Source of the DNA: Paraburkholderia caballeronis
GTDB taxonomy: Bacteria > Pseudomonadota > Gammaproteobacteria > Burkholderiales > Burkholderiaceae
Reading direction: 5' to 3'
Assembly: GCF_900104845.1 (NCBI RefSeq)
Contig: NZ_FNSR01000001.1
Location: forward strand, 2,480,001 to 2,544,000
Length of the DNA: 64,000 nucleotides
Numbering within the stretch: the stretch's first letter is position 1; the number at the start of each line of letters is the position of its first letter. The position numbers and the translations under genes were made by a program. A model generated the notes under the pieces. That model saw only the letters and a program-made list of their open reading frames with translations, did no database searches and was not told the DNA's origin. Positions 29,868 to 38,002 of the stretch are shown here, piece by piece.

Positions 29868-30770
29868 TCAGCGCAGATCCTCCGTGCGTCTCGGCAACTG
29901 CCGGATCAACGCCCACACCGCCTCCGCGGCCGGCGACAGCGACCGGTCGCGCCGCCGCACCAGTTCGACCGTGCGTTCCGCGCGCGGCACGAGCGGCCGC
30001 GCGACCAGCGACGAGCCGGCCGGCAGCGGCAGCGCGAGCCACGGCAGCACGCTGATCCCGACGCCCGCCTCGACGAGCCCGTAAACGGTCGCCGGGTGCC
30101 CAAGCTCCTGAACCACGCGCGCGTGCACGCCCTGCTCGGTCATCACCGCGTCGATCAGCGGACGGCTGCCGGACGCGTGATCGAGCATCACCAGTTGCTC
30201 GCCGTCGAGATCCGTCCACGCGGCGTGTTCGCGCCCGGCAAGCGGATGGTCCGCGCGCACCACGACGCAAAACGAGTCCGACATCAGCGTCTCGGCCGCC
30301 AGGTCGTCGTCCACGAACGGGCCGATGATCACGCCGAAATCGACCTCGCCCGACCGGATCTTGCGGACGACGTCGCTCTGCACGTCGTCGCGCAGCCCGA
30401 GCGTCACATACGGAAACTGCCGCCCGCATTCGGCGACCACCTCCGGCATCAGCCGGCACGCGACGGTCGGGCTCGCCGCGACGACCACCCGGCCGCGCCG
30501 CTGCTCGCCGATCTCGCGCACTTCGCGCAGCGCATCGTCGAGGTCGGTCAGCAGACGCGTGAGCGTCGCGACCAGATTCGACCCCACATCGGTCAACTGA
30601 ACCTCGCGCGTCGTCCGGTCGATCAGCTTGACCCCGATTTCCGTTTCCAGCTCGCGCACACACCGGCTGACCGCCGACTGCGTGAGCCCGATCTCGTCGC
30701 CCGCGCGGCTGAAGCTCTGCCGCCGCGCGACTTCGATGAACACCCGCAGTTGCCGCAACGTCACATTCAT
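29868..30770 (-). CDS. LysR family transcriptional regulator
   Basis: The product is 300 residues. The N-terminal helix-turn-helix (about 1-60) reads LRQLRVFIEVARRQSFSRAGDEIGLTQSAVSRCV. The C-terminal periplasmic-binding-protein-like effector domain (about 90-295) has GRVVVAASPTVACRLMPEVV and VDFGVIIGPFVDDDL. The target and ligand are unknown. The same-strand aminotransferase downstream is one candidate; the divergent region toward 31186 (with a possible sigma-54 promoter) is another. Confidence 0.93.
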   Translation of the reverse strand: MNVTLRQLRVFIEVARRQSFSRAGDEIGLTQSAVSRCVRELETEIGVKLIDRTTREVQLTDVGSNLVATLTRLLTDLDDALREVREIGEQRRGRVVVAASPTVACRLMPEVVAECGRQFPYVTLGLRDDVQSDVVRKIRSGEVDFGVIIGPFVDDDLAAETLMSDSFCVVVRADHPLAGREHAAWTDLDGEQLVMLDHASGSRPLIDAVMTEQGVHARVVQELGHPATVYGLVEAGVGISVLPWLALPLPAGSSLVARPLVPRAERTVELVRRRDRSLSPAAEAVWALIRQLPRRTEDLR

Positions 30771-31015
30771 CCGCCGCCCTCATCAATAGCCCGTTTTGAT
30801 GCAATTTTAAGACAACGTTTCAAGTCGACGGGGCCGTCCGGCGATTGTTCTCCGCCGTGCAGCAATCCTGCGCGAACGCACGGTCGGCGGGCCTGATTGC
30901 ACAAGATTGGTGATTCACCCGATTTCCGCGAAACGCTTTTTCGAGTCTCATACGCCCCTGGCAAGAACCCGTGCGAGCTTGGTGCCAAGCGGCTTCGAGG
31001 GGATTGTGTGCGGGA

Positions 31016-31031
31016 TGGCACACTTTCTGCA
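31016..31031 (+). promoter_or_regulatory. Candidate sigma-54 (-24/-12) promoter
   Basis: TGGCAC (31016-31021), a 5-bp spacer and CTGCA (31027-31031) give the invariant GG-N10-GC spacing of sigma-54 promoters, with one mismatch to TTGCA at -12. It would start transcription near 31042, about 145 nt before the gene at 31186. It sits in the 415-bp intergenic region 30771-31185, which otherwise shows only imperfect GC-rich inverted repeats near 31060-31085 and an AGGTG Shine-Dalgarno before 31186. Confidence 0.5.
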
Positions 31032-31185
31032 TAGAGGTGAGCACAGGATCGACGCGACCGGTTCCGGACGGCATTCCGACCGGCAGTCCGATCCCGCCTG
31101 GCACCCACGACCATCCCGGCCGTGAGTGCGTGAAGAGTGCGCGGCGCGGGGCAGCGCACCGGAGTTAGCTTCGCTGAGGTGAAAC

Positions 31186-31587
31186 ATGATGCTGTTCGAC
31201 GATTTGAGAGACAACGAGTGGGCGCTGGTCGAAGCGTTGTTCTGCGCGGAACCCGCGCGGAGCGAACGGCGCGGACGGCCTCGCGTCGAAGCGCGCGCGG
31301 TGGTCAACGCGGTACTCTGGGTGCTGTCGACCGGTGAAGGCTGGTCGAAGCTGCCCGGCCGGTATCCGTCGCCGCCGACCTGCCGGCGTCGGTTCGACGA
31401 ATGGCAGGCGGATGGCACGCTTGCCGAAATAGTCAAACGCCTCAGTTCCAGCGGCCGCGAGATTTCGCTGCGCGGGCGCATCGGCGCGACCGCCACGAAG
31501 CCGCCGGCGCCGCCGAGCCGCGATCGTCTGCGCGGCGCGTTCTGGACCAATCCGGAGTCGTGGCGCGCGCCGGTCAAGATGGCCTGA
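31186..31587 (+). CDS. Solo IS5-type transposase N-terminal domain (DUF4096) protein, second copy
   Basis: The product is 133 residues. Residues about 3-85 match the IS402/DUF4096 DNA-binding domain: DDLRDNEWALVEALFCAE, RRGRPRVEARAVVNAVLWVL, and LPGRYPSPPTCRRRFDEWQ. The catalytic DDE domain is absent and replaced by a 45-residue basic, Arg/Pro-rich tail. A Shine-Dalgarno (AGGTG) precedes the ATG and an intrinsic terminator follows at 31614, so this looks like an intact transcription unit, not a relic. It is related in domain but divergent in sequence from the protein at 1916-2380. A DNA-binding regulatory role is inferred. Confidence 0.72.
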   Translation: MMLFDDLRDNEWALVEALFCAEPARSERRGRPRVEARAVVNAVLWVLSTGEGWSKLPGRYPSPPTCRRRFDEWQADGTLAEIVKRLSSSGREISLRGRIGATATKPPAPPSRDRLRGAFWTNPESWRAPVKMA

Positions 31588-31613
31588 GCGCACCGCGTCC
31601 GAACCGCATCGAG

Positions 31614-31642
31614 CCGGGCGCGCGCGCCGCGCCCGGTCTTTT
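31614..31642 (+). terminator. Intrinsic terminator after the second DUF4096 gene
   Basis: An 8-bp GC stem (CCGGGCGC and GCGCCCGG, 7-nt loop) is followed by TCTTTTCC. It lies 27 bp after the stop codon. Confidence 0.7.
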
Positions 31643-31852
31643 CCTTCCGGATCGCTCTTCAGTCGATCCCGTTCTTCCGCCCCTCCGGTCCGGCTTGCCG
31701 CTGGTTCGGCGCAGCAGATTCCCTTCCGCCCCTCGCCCGCCTGCGGCGAAACATCTCTTTACCAATACTTACAGCGAAGCGTTCGCGTGCCGCGTTAACG
31801 TCGAACCATGTTCATTACAGTCAACGACCCGGCTTGACGGGAGGCCGCCGCC

Positions 31853-32116
31853 ATGAAATCCATGAAACTGCTCGTGTGCGGCGTCATGGTTTCATTGACC
31901 GCTGTCGCCGCCTTCGGTCAGTCACCCTCGCCTCAGACGCCCAGCTGGCACACGAACGGTCCCGGCCGGCCGCTGTGGCCGCCCGCCGCCGGCCCGCATC
32001 CGCAGCCCGGCGCGAACGAAGCCGCGCCGAGAGGCGACCTGCGCGGCGACATCGCGAGCAATGCACGCACGCGCAATGCGCCGCCGCGCCAGGACAACGC
32101 GCCGAGACGGCGCTGA
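31853..32116 (+). CDS. Small exported Pro-rich protein, unknown function
   Basis: The product is 87 residues with a clear signal peptide (MKSMKLLVCGVMVSLTAVAA, likely cleavage after FGQ). The mature 65 residues are rich in Pro, Asn and Arg and probably disordered. A good Shine-Dalgarno (GGGAGG) lies upstream and a strong terminator at 32207. It looks like an independently transcribed small secreted or periplasmic protein. No family is recognised. Confidence 0.65.
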   Translation: MKSMKLLVCGVMVSLTAVAAFGQSPSPQTPSWHTNGPGRPLWPPAAGPHPQPGANEAAPRGDLRGDIASNARTRNAPPRQDNAPRRR

Positions 32117-32206
32117 AACGATCCATTGAAATCGGCGGGAACCCGCGCCCTTCGAACCGGTCTACCCGAGTGCCATAGCACAGCGTGGCAAGAGTAATTC
32201 CGGTAT

Positions 32207-32236
32207 GCCCGTATCCACCCGATACGGGCTTTTTTT
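32207..32236 (+). terminator. Intrinsic terminator
   Basis: A perfect 9-bp stem (GCCCGTATC and GATACGGGC, 5-nt loop) is followed by seven T residues. It ends the small exported-protein gene about 90 bp upstream. Confidence 0.9.
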
Positions 32237-32323
32237 GTGCCGCCCGAAACGACGCCGCCGCGCGACGCCGCCGCGAATCACGATGGGCGATCGGCGATGG
32301 GCGGCGCCGGACGTGCAATCAGG

Positions 32324-32641
32324 TCAGGGGCGAGCTTCGAGATCGGGCTGGCGGCTGACGCCGTCGGCCACATAATCGGCCACGCGGTGAGCGGACCATT
32401 GAAGCGAGCGTTCGTCGCGCTCCAGACGCGCGAGTTCGGCGCGGCCGCGCTCGGTCAGCACGGCGATATCGACCGGCGCATGAAAACCGGGCGCCGGCGC
32501 GACCGTGCGTTGCCGCACGGTGTCCATCAAACCGAGGCCACGCAGATATTCGAACACTCCGGGACGTCGCGCCCACGGGACCTGCCGATAGTGAACGCGT
32601 CGCAACGCTTCGAGTACCGCTTCGTTGGAATACGTGGTCAT
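32324..32641 (-). CDS. Conserved-looking small protein, possibly winged-helix
   Basis: The product is 105 residues. The N-terminal half (MTTYSNEAVLEALRRVHYRQ, then PGVFEYLRGLGLMDTV) and the segment AVLTERGRAELARLERDE resemble the helix and wing-plus-linker arrangement seen in small winged-helix proteins, but no specific family is recognised. A Shine-Dalgarno-like AGAAAGAAGTGAG lies just before the start. It is isolated between the terminator at 32207 and the divergent YdcF-like gene. Confidence 0.55.
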   Translation of the reverse strand: MTTYSNEAVLEALRRVHYRQVPWARRPGVFEYLRGLGLMDTVRQRTVAPAPGFHAPVDIAVLTERGRAELARLERDERSLQWSAHRVADYVADGVSRQPDLEARP

Positions 32642-32900
32642 CTCACTTCTTTCTTAAAGCGCAGCCCTGCGACAATCCTGCCTGCGGCGGCACGTTGCCG
32701 GGGCGGCGGGAAGCCCGACCGATGGCCGGGGATCGCGCACCGTGCGACGCCCGCCGACGCGCGGCAGGGACTGCAGGTTGTTCCGGGCCCCGTGAAAACA
32801 GGCGGTGCCGTTTTCTCCACAGACGACGCGGCACCACGATTGCAGCGCAATGGGCGACGGCTGCTTTCACCGGAAAAACTGATACGTTACCCCATCTAAA

Positions 32901-33641
32901 TTGATTCTATTCACTTTATTTGTGCTTTTTTTGGCGGTGTTCGCGTTATGGCGCCGCGGCCGCGCATTTGTCGCAGCATTGGCATTAGGGCTTTTCTGGC
33001 TGCTTTCTTCAGGATGGCTGACAGGCTTACTGCTCGATCTCGCCCAGCCCGATATCTATCGCAGTCCGTATGATCCGGCGAAACCTGCGCCGACGAACTT
33101 CGCTCCCCACACGACGATCGTGCTGCTCGGCGGCGGCACCACGTACGACGATGCAGGCCGGCTCGTGCCGAAGCGCGACGTGTACCCGCGCCTGTCCGCC
33201 ACCGCTGCGCTGTACGCGCAATGCAGGCGGCAGAACGCGGAGTGCCGCGTGATCGTCAGCGGCGGCAATCCGCAACGGCACGAGGCGACCGAGGCCGATA
33301 CGTACTTGCCTTATCTGCTGCGCAACCACCTCGCGCAGCGGGACCTCGTGCTCGAAAACAAAAGCCTGACCACCTACGAGAACGCGCGCAACGTTGCGCA
33401 CATTATCGGCGGCTCATATGACGGCACGATGCTGCTCGTGACTTCCTCGTATCACCTGCGGCGCGCCATGCTCGACTTCCACCGCTTCGGCCTCGACCCG
33501 ACGCCGGTCGTCGCCGCGGTACGCCACCCGGAGCGCGGATTGCTGCCACGCATGCAGAACCTCGCCTCCGCCGAACTCGCGCTGCACGAGTTGATCGGAA
33601 TCGCACAATTTTATGTCTATCGCATGATCGGCTGGTTCTGA
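32901..33641 (+). CDS. YdcF/SanA-like DUF218 membrane protein
   Basis: The product is 246 residues if the TTG at 32901 is the start; no ATG is available in frame upstream before a stop at 32880, and the Shine-Dalgarno is weak. Two N-terminal hydrophobic segments (about 1-15 and 24-45) anchor a DUF218 domain: TTIVLLGGGT, YPRLSATAALYAQC, VIVSGGNPQRHEATEAD, SLTTYENARNVAHI and LLVTSSYHLRRAMLDFHRFG. Known relatives (YdcF, SanA, ElyC) act at the cell envelope, and YdcF binds S-adenosylmethionine. The first 160 bp are unusually AT-rich for this window. Confidence 0.85.
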   Translation: MILFTLFVLFLAVFALWRRGRAFVAALALGLFWLLSSGWLTGLLLDLAQPDIYRSPYDPAKPAPTNFAPHTTIVLLGGGTTYDDAGRLVPKRDVYPRLSATAALYAQCRRQNAECRVIVSGGNPQRHEATEADTYLPYLLRNHLAQRDLVLENKSLTTYENARNVAHIIGGSYDGTMLLVTSSYHLRRAMLDFHRFGLDPTPVVAAVRHPERGLLPRMQNLASAELALHELIGIAQFYVYRMIGWF

Positions 33642-33803
33642 ACGCGATACACCAGGCAATCAGATGTAACTAAAGGTAACTTGTCGCATTCTCCGTTATC
33701 CGATGTCATCTGGCGCGTATATTTGATCGTTAAAATGACTCGTGTCCTTACCGGTCGGAAAGGCACCGGCTGGGTCCATAAACCACTCCCGATGGAGGTC
33801 GTG

Positions 33804-34022
33804 ATGAAAAAAATATCCCTGGCAGTCCTGGTTATGCTTTCCGCGCTGACGGGCGCCGCCTATGCGCAGACGGATGATTCGTCCGGCATCCGGATGAGCA
33901 CCGATCCGCAGGTCGCCGCGAGCATCGAGCAGCATGCTCAGGACCTGCAGTCGCAACAACAGGAAGCTCCCACGCAGCAGCCGATGCATCGCGGCATGCA
34001 TCACAGGAAGCACGCGAAGTAA
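33804..34022 (+). CDS. Small exported His/Gln-rich protein, unknown function
   Basis: The product is 72 residues with a signal peptide (MKKISLAVLVMLSALTGAAY, cleavage after AYAQ). The mature part has a Gln-rich helix (EQHAQDLQSQQQ) and a His/Met-rich end (MHRGMHHRKHAK), which could bind metal, although this is only a guess. The start at 33804 is fixed by GGAGG (33794-33798 region) and the signal peptide; a longer frame upstream is not supported. A strong terminator follows at 34051. Confidence 0.7.
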   Translation: MKKISLAVLVMLSALTGAAYAQTDDSSGIRMSTDPQVAASIEQHAQDLQSQQQEAPTQQPMHRGMHHRKHAK

Positions 34023-34050
34023 GCCGGCGCGTCTCGCGCCTGCGCGTGAA

Positions 34051-34092
34051 AGAGCCGCCGCCGGGCGCACCGGCGGCGGCTCTTTTGTTTTG
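34051..34092 (+). terminator. Strong intrinsic terminator
   Basis: A perfect 14-bp stem (AGAGCCGCCGCCGG and its complement, 5-nt loop) is followed by TTTTGTTTT. It lies 28 bp after the small exported-protein gene. Confidence 0.92.
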
Positions 34093-34228
34093 ACGCGCCG
34101 CTTTCGCATCACACACCGCCGCCCGAAATGCGCCGGCCGGCAGCCATCGGCCGGCACACGCGGTATGCTAAAGTCGCGCACCTCGAAACGACCACCTACA
34201 GTGCGCCCTCGCGCGGAGAACAAACAGC

Positions 34229-34486
34229 ATGAGCAACATCCAGCTCGACATCGAATGGACCGAAGCGGCATCCCGCAAGATCGAAAAGCTGATGCCGCGC
34301 GGCGGCCAGGACGCGTTCCTCGCGCTGCCGCCGGTCGAATGCCTGCCGATGGAAGGCGACGTGCTGTTCCTCGGGCCGGCCGGCAAGCAGCAGCCGTTCA
34401 TCGTCGCGGAGCGCCAGTACCATCACGACGGCGACGCGGACTGGACGATCATCCTGATCCTCGACGTGCCCGACACGACTCATTAA
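34229..34486 (+). CDS. Small cytoplasmic protein of unknown function
   Basis: The product is 85 residues with no signal or membrane segment. It is a compact alpha/beta sequence: MSNIQLDIEWTEAASRKIEK, then LALPPVECLPMEGDVLFLG, ending with FIVAERQYHHDGDADWTIIL. Codon use is typical of the genome and a GGAG lies about 10 bases before the ATG. No family is recognised; it looks like a conserved hypothetical protein. Confidence 0.68.
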   Translation: MSNIQLDIEWTEAASRKIEKLMPRGGQDAFLALPPVECLPMEGDVLFLGPAGKQQPFIVAERQYHHDGDADWTIILILDVPDTTH

Positions 34487-34618
34487 GCCGGTTCATCGGG
34501 TCACCCCTTTAGGCCGACCCAGCAGCTCGACCCGGCAGGTCGAGCCGCCGATGCTGCCGCAACCAACCCGCACGCGTTCTCCCCGGCAGCGCAAAACCGC
34601 CGGAGAACACCAACGCGG

Positions 34619-34909
34619 TCAGGCGATCTTCCGCAGCACGCGGATCTCCGAATGCTCGACCAGTTCGATCGAGTACGCGCGCCACGTCGCGATATGCTCG
34701 GAGCGTGCATGCGCGGCAAGCGCCTCCTCGCTCTCCCACCGCTCGACGAACACGAACCGGCGCGGCTCGGCCAGATCGTGATGCAGCTCGTACTGCAGCA
34801 CGCCCGACTCGCGCCGCGTCGGCTCGATCAGCGCCTGAAGCGCCTGCTGCAACTGCGCCTCGCAACCCGGCTTCGCCACCGAAATCGCCACCACCGCCAC
34901 TTCCGCCAT
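34619..34909 (-). CDS. Antibiotic biosynthesis monooxygenase (ABM) domain protein
   Basis: The product is 96 residues with the single-domain ferredoxin-like ABM fold: VVAISVAKPGCEAQLQQALQAL at the start, RRESGVLQYELHHDLAEPRRFVFVERWES in the core and AHARSEHIATW near the end, the classic position of the conserved His of YgiN-like quinone or aldehyde monooxygenases. Such proteins are cofactor-free dimers. The substrate is unknown and the gene stands alone. Confidence 0.88.
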   Translation of the reverse strand: MAEVAVVAISVAKPGCEAQLQQALQALIEPTRRESGVLQYELHHDLAEPRRFVFVERWESEEALAAHARSEHIATWRAYSIELVEHSEIRVLRKIA

Positions 34910-35143
34910 GCCGTCACTCCGTTCGTCTGATCTAAACGGACGAGCATAGCCGTGCCGCGCCGATCGTGCACGCGCTCATTCGAGCCGGACGAGCAGCGCC
35001 CCGCGATTGCCCTTACACTCTGACGGAAGGCGACGTGCGAACGCGCTCGACAGCCGCCTGACGCCGCCCGTCCGTTTCGTCTGTTCCGACCGTTCGTTCC
35101 TGCATGTCCGCGCCGCGTGTCGCGCGGGCGTCCGACCGCCGCC

Positions 35144-36421
35144 ATGTCCACTGCCCACGCAGGCCCGCCTGCCGACCTGTTGCAGCATCTCGAACAGCAC
35201 CCCGGCGGCTGGCGGGCGCGCTGGCGCGGCCATACGCTGTACAGCGCGTTCCAGCCGGTGCTGTCGATCACGCATCAACGCATCGTCGGTTACGAGGCGC
35301 TGCTGCGCGCGACCGATTCGAACGGCGCGAACGTCGGCCCCTCGACGCTGTTCGACCTCGTGCCGCACACCGACACCGCGCCGCTCGACCTGCTCGCACG
35401 CTGCCTGCACATGGCAAACTTCGTCGAACAGCGGATCGACACCGGCTGGCTATTCCTCAACACGCTGCCGCGGATGGTCGACGGCAGCTACGTGAACCGG
35501 GACGCGACCGAGGCGCTGTGCGCGCATTTCGGCTTTCCACCCGGCCGCGTCGTGATCGAGGTACTGGAGCAGCGCGCGGGCGGCGAGCAGCCGTCGTTCA
35601 TGGAAGCGCGCCCGGCACAGGGCTCGCGTCCGTTCCTCGTTGCGCTCGACGACTTCGGCGCCGGCTTCTCGAACTTCGACCGCGTGTGGCGCTACCGGCC
35701 GGACATCGTGAAGCTCGACCGCTCGCTCGTGCAGCGCGCAGCCGGTCCGCATACCGCGGCGTCGTTCATCACGAACCTCGTGTCGATCCTTCATCACGCG
35801 GGGACGATGGTGCTCGCGGAAGGCGTCGAGACCGAGCACGAACTGATGGTGCTGATGCAGGCCGACGTCGATCTGGTGCAGGGTTTCTGGTTCGGGCTGC
35901 CGGACCCGTCGGTGCAGGACGCGAGCGCCGGCGTGCCCGCGCTCGTGCGTACGATGTGGCGGCGCTTCGCGTCGTACGTGAGCGAGACGCAACAGCGCGA
36001 GCAACTGGACATCGGCGACCTGACGCGGGCGATGCTCGACGGCGCGCACGTGCTCGCGTCGACCGGCAGCGTCGGACAGGCCGCGCAGGCGCTGTTCCGG
36101 ACGACCCGCTCGCTGCGCGTGTTCGCCACCGACGAGCACGGCGAGCAATACGAGCCGTCGGTCGCCGCGCCGCATACGCACACCCCGCCGCGCCTCGCGC
36201 CGCTGTTCCCGGACGTCCACTGCAACTGGTCGCGCCGCGAATATTTCCTGCGCGCGATTTCAGCGCCGGGCCGCGTGTCGGTGACAGGCCCGCACTACTC
36301 GATGACCGACGGCAAGCTGTGCTACACGGCCGCGATCGCGATCGACACCGCGGACGGCATGAAGGTGCTGTGCGCGGACTTCCCGTTCGGCGCCGGACCC
36401 GCGACGACGCCGTCCGCGTGA
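35144..36421 (+). CDS. EAL-domain c-di-GMP phosphodiesterase candidate
   Basis: The product is 425 residues from the ATG at 35144. The EAL domain fills about residues 30-270. Active-site elements are visible: EALLR (Glu51), the substrate Asn in FLNTLPRM, the Glu in VIEVLEQR, DDFGAGFSNFD (two Asp), the Lys in IVKLDRSLV, and AEGVETEHE, ending with QGFWFG. This supports an active phosphodiesterase. The C-terminal 150 residues form an uncharacterised region (SVTGPHYSMTDGKLCYTAAIAID) that may be a sensory domain. No signal peptide or membrane helix is present, so it is cytoplasmic. Confidence 0.88.
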   Translation: MSTAHAGPPADLLQHLEQHPGGWRARWRGHTLYSAFQPVLSITHQRIVGYEALLRATDSNGANVGPSTLFDLVPHTDTAPLDLLARCLHMANFVEQRIDTGWLFLNTLPRMVDGSYVNRDATEALCAHFGFPPGRVVIEVLEQRAGGEQPSFMEARPAQGSRPFLVALDDFGAGFSNFDRVWRYRPDIVKLDRSLVQRAAGPHTAASFITNLVSILHHAGTMVLAEGVETEHELMVLMQADVDLVQGFWFGLPDPSVQDASAGVPALVRTMWRRFASYVSETQQREQLDIGDLTRAMLDGAHVLASTGSVGQAAQALFRTTRSLRVFATDEHGEQYEPSVAAPHTHTPPRLAPLFPDVHCNWSRREYFLRAISAPGRVSVTGPHYSMTDGKLCYTAAIAIDTADGMKVLCADFPFGAGPATTPSA

Positions 36422-36434
36422 GCGCCGCGCGCGC

Positions 36435-36839
36435 TCATTCGACGACCCGGCCGCGCCCCGCCTTCACGTCGGCGCGCCGCGTTTTCGTGTCGAGCCGCCG
36501 CAGGTTCGACGCGCGTGTCGGCCGCGTCGGCACCCGCGCCTTGCGCGTGACGCTCACGCTGTCGATCAGTTCGTCGAGCCGTGCAAGCGCCGCCGCGCGG
36601 TTCTGCTCCTGGGTCCGGTATTCCTGCGACTTGATGACGACGACGCCCTCGCGCGTCACGCGCCGGTCGTGCAGCGCGAGCAACCGCTTCTTCAGCACGT
36701 CGGGCAGCGACGACGCGTGAATGTCGAAGCGCAGATGGATCGCGCTCGACACCTTGTTCACGTTCTGCCCGCCCGCGCCCTGCGCGCGGACGGCGGAGAG
36801 TTCGATTTCGTGCGGAGGAATCGGATAACGGTCGGTCAT
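36435..36839 (-). CDS. arfB: Alternative ribosome-rescue factor ArfB (peptidyl-tRNA hydrolase)
   Basis: The product is 134 residues with the catalytic GGQ motif (Gly23-Gly24-Gln25) in [20 protein letters not shown], as in release factors, and a basic C-terminal tail ([21 protein letters not shown]) that inserts into the empty mRNA channel. The length is right for ArfB/YaeJ. It hydrolyses peptidyl-tRNA on stalled ribosomes. It converges with the EAL gene (13 bp between stops). Confidence 0.94.
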   Translation of the reverse strand: MTDRYPIPPHEIELSAVRAQGAGGQNVNKVSSAIHLRFDIHASSLPDVLKKRLLALHDRRVTREGVVVIKSQEYRTQEQNRAAALARLDELIDSVSVTRKARVPTRPTRASNLRRLDTKTRRADVKAGRGRVVE

Positions 36840-37086
36840 GGCGCAAATGGCGCAAGGTCAGGCTCGGAAGCCGAGAGTGTCGCACGGACCGCGCGGCCGG
36901 TCACGATGGCCGTCCGGCCGACGTTCCGCGCGCCGCGCAGCCGCCCGTTACGATGCGTCGGGCATGCGCCGTGCTGATGCCCGAAGGCGGCGCGCCGCGG
37001 GCAAATGCGTTGGCCATCCGGCCAGTTTGCCGATCCGCGGGGCATCGACGATACTTCGAACAAACCTCTGTGGAGCGCACCAGAAC

Positions 37087-37728
37087 ATGAAACTGCGTCC
37101 GGCGTTCATAGCGGAACTCGCGGTCAACCTGCTGCTGCCGTGGGTCGCGTACCGTCTCGCGCTGCCGCGCTGGGGCGACGGCGGCGGGCTGATCGCATCG
37201 GCCGTGCCGCCGGCCGTCTGGAGCATCGTGGGGCTGGTGCGCTTTCGCCGCGTCGACGCGCTCAGCGCGACCGTGCTGCTCGGCATCGCGCTGTCGCTCG
37301 GCGCGATGGCGTTCGGCGGCGGCCCGCGCGTGCTGCTGATGCGCGAATCGCTCGCGTCGGGCGTGATCGGCGTCGTGTTCCTGCTGTCGCTCGTCACGAA
37401 GCGGCCGCTGGTGTTCTACCTCGCGCGGGCGACCGTCGCGCGCGAAACCCCCGAAGGCGTCGCGCGCTTCGAACTGCTGTGGCAGGAGCGGCGCGAGTTC
37501 GCATCCGCGATGCGGGTGCTGACCGCCGTCTGGGGCATCGGGCTCGTCGGCGAAACCGCGGTACGCGGCTGGCTCGCGACGACGTGGCCGGTCGAGCGTT
37601 TCCTCGTCGTGTCGCCGCTGCTCGGCTACGGCCTGTTCGGCGCGCTGATGGCATGGACGCTGTGGTATCGCACGCGGATACGGCGCATCGGCGGCACGCA
37701 CGGATTGCTCGGCGACGCGACGATCTGA
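37087..37728 (+). CDS. VC0807-like integral membrane protein
   Basis: The product is 213 residues with about five or six membrane helices (about 10-25, 36-50, 60-78, 85-103, 155-172, 180-198) and LVTKRPLVFYLARATV between helices, which matches the pattern of the poorly characterised VC0807/DUF3159-like proteins. No transport or catalytic motif is visible. The family assignment is from memory of the pattern. A GC hairpin follows at 37742. Confidence 0.68.
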   Translation: MKLRPAFIAELAVNLLLPWVAYRLALPRWGDGGGLIASAVPPAVWSIVGLVRFRRVDALSATVLLGIALSLGAMAFGGGPRVLLMRESLASGVIGVVFLLSLVTKRPLVFYLARATVARETPEGVARFELLWQERREFASAMRVLTAVWGIGLVGETAVRGWLATTWPVERFLVVSPLLGYGLFGALMAWTLWYRTRIRRIGGTHGLLGDATI

Positions 37729-37741
37729 CCGGTTCATACAC

Positions 37742-37778
37742 GGCCTCGCGCGGCGGGCATGACAGGCCGCGCGAGGCC
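37742..37778. terminator. GC-rich hairpin downstream of the VC0807-like gene
   Basis: A perfect 13-bp stem (GGCCTCGCGCGGC and its complement) with an 11-nt loop lies 13 bp past the stop. No T-run follows, so it may be a weak terminator or an mRNA stability element. Confidence 0.5.
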
Positions 37779-38002
37779 GCCCACGTCGCTCGACGCGGCA
37801 TCTGTTCAGGACAGCGATCGTCACCGCGCATCGCCTTTCGATGCGCACTCGCACCCGCGCCGCACGGCGACAGGCGCGCTGTTCCGCGATCCCATCGCTT
37901 ACCCTGATCCGCCGGCGCCGACGCCCGGAGCGCGCGCAAAATCAGTTAGACTCACCGGCAATCTGCGGCGCCCCGCCCGTTTCCGAACCACTCCGGCAGT
38001 CG

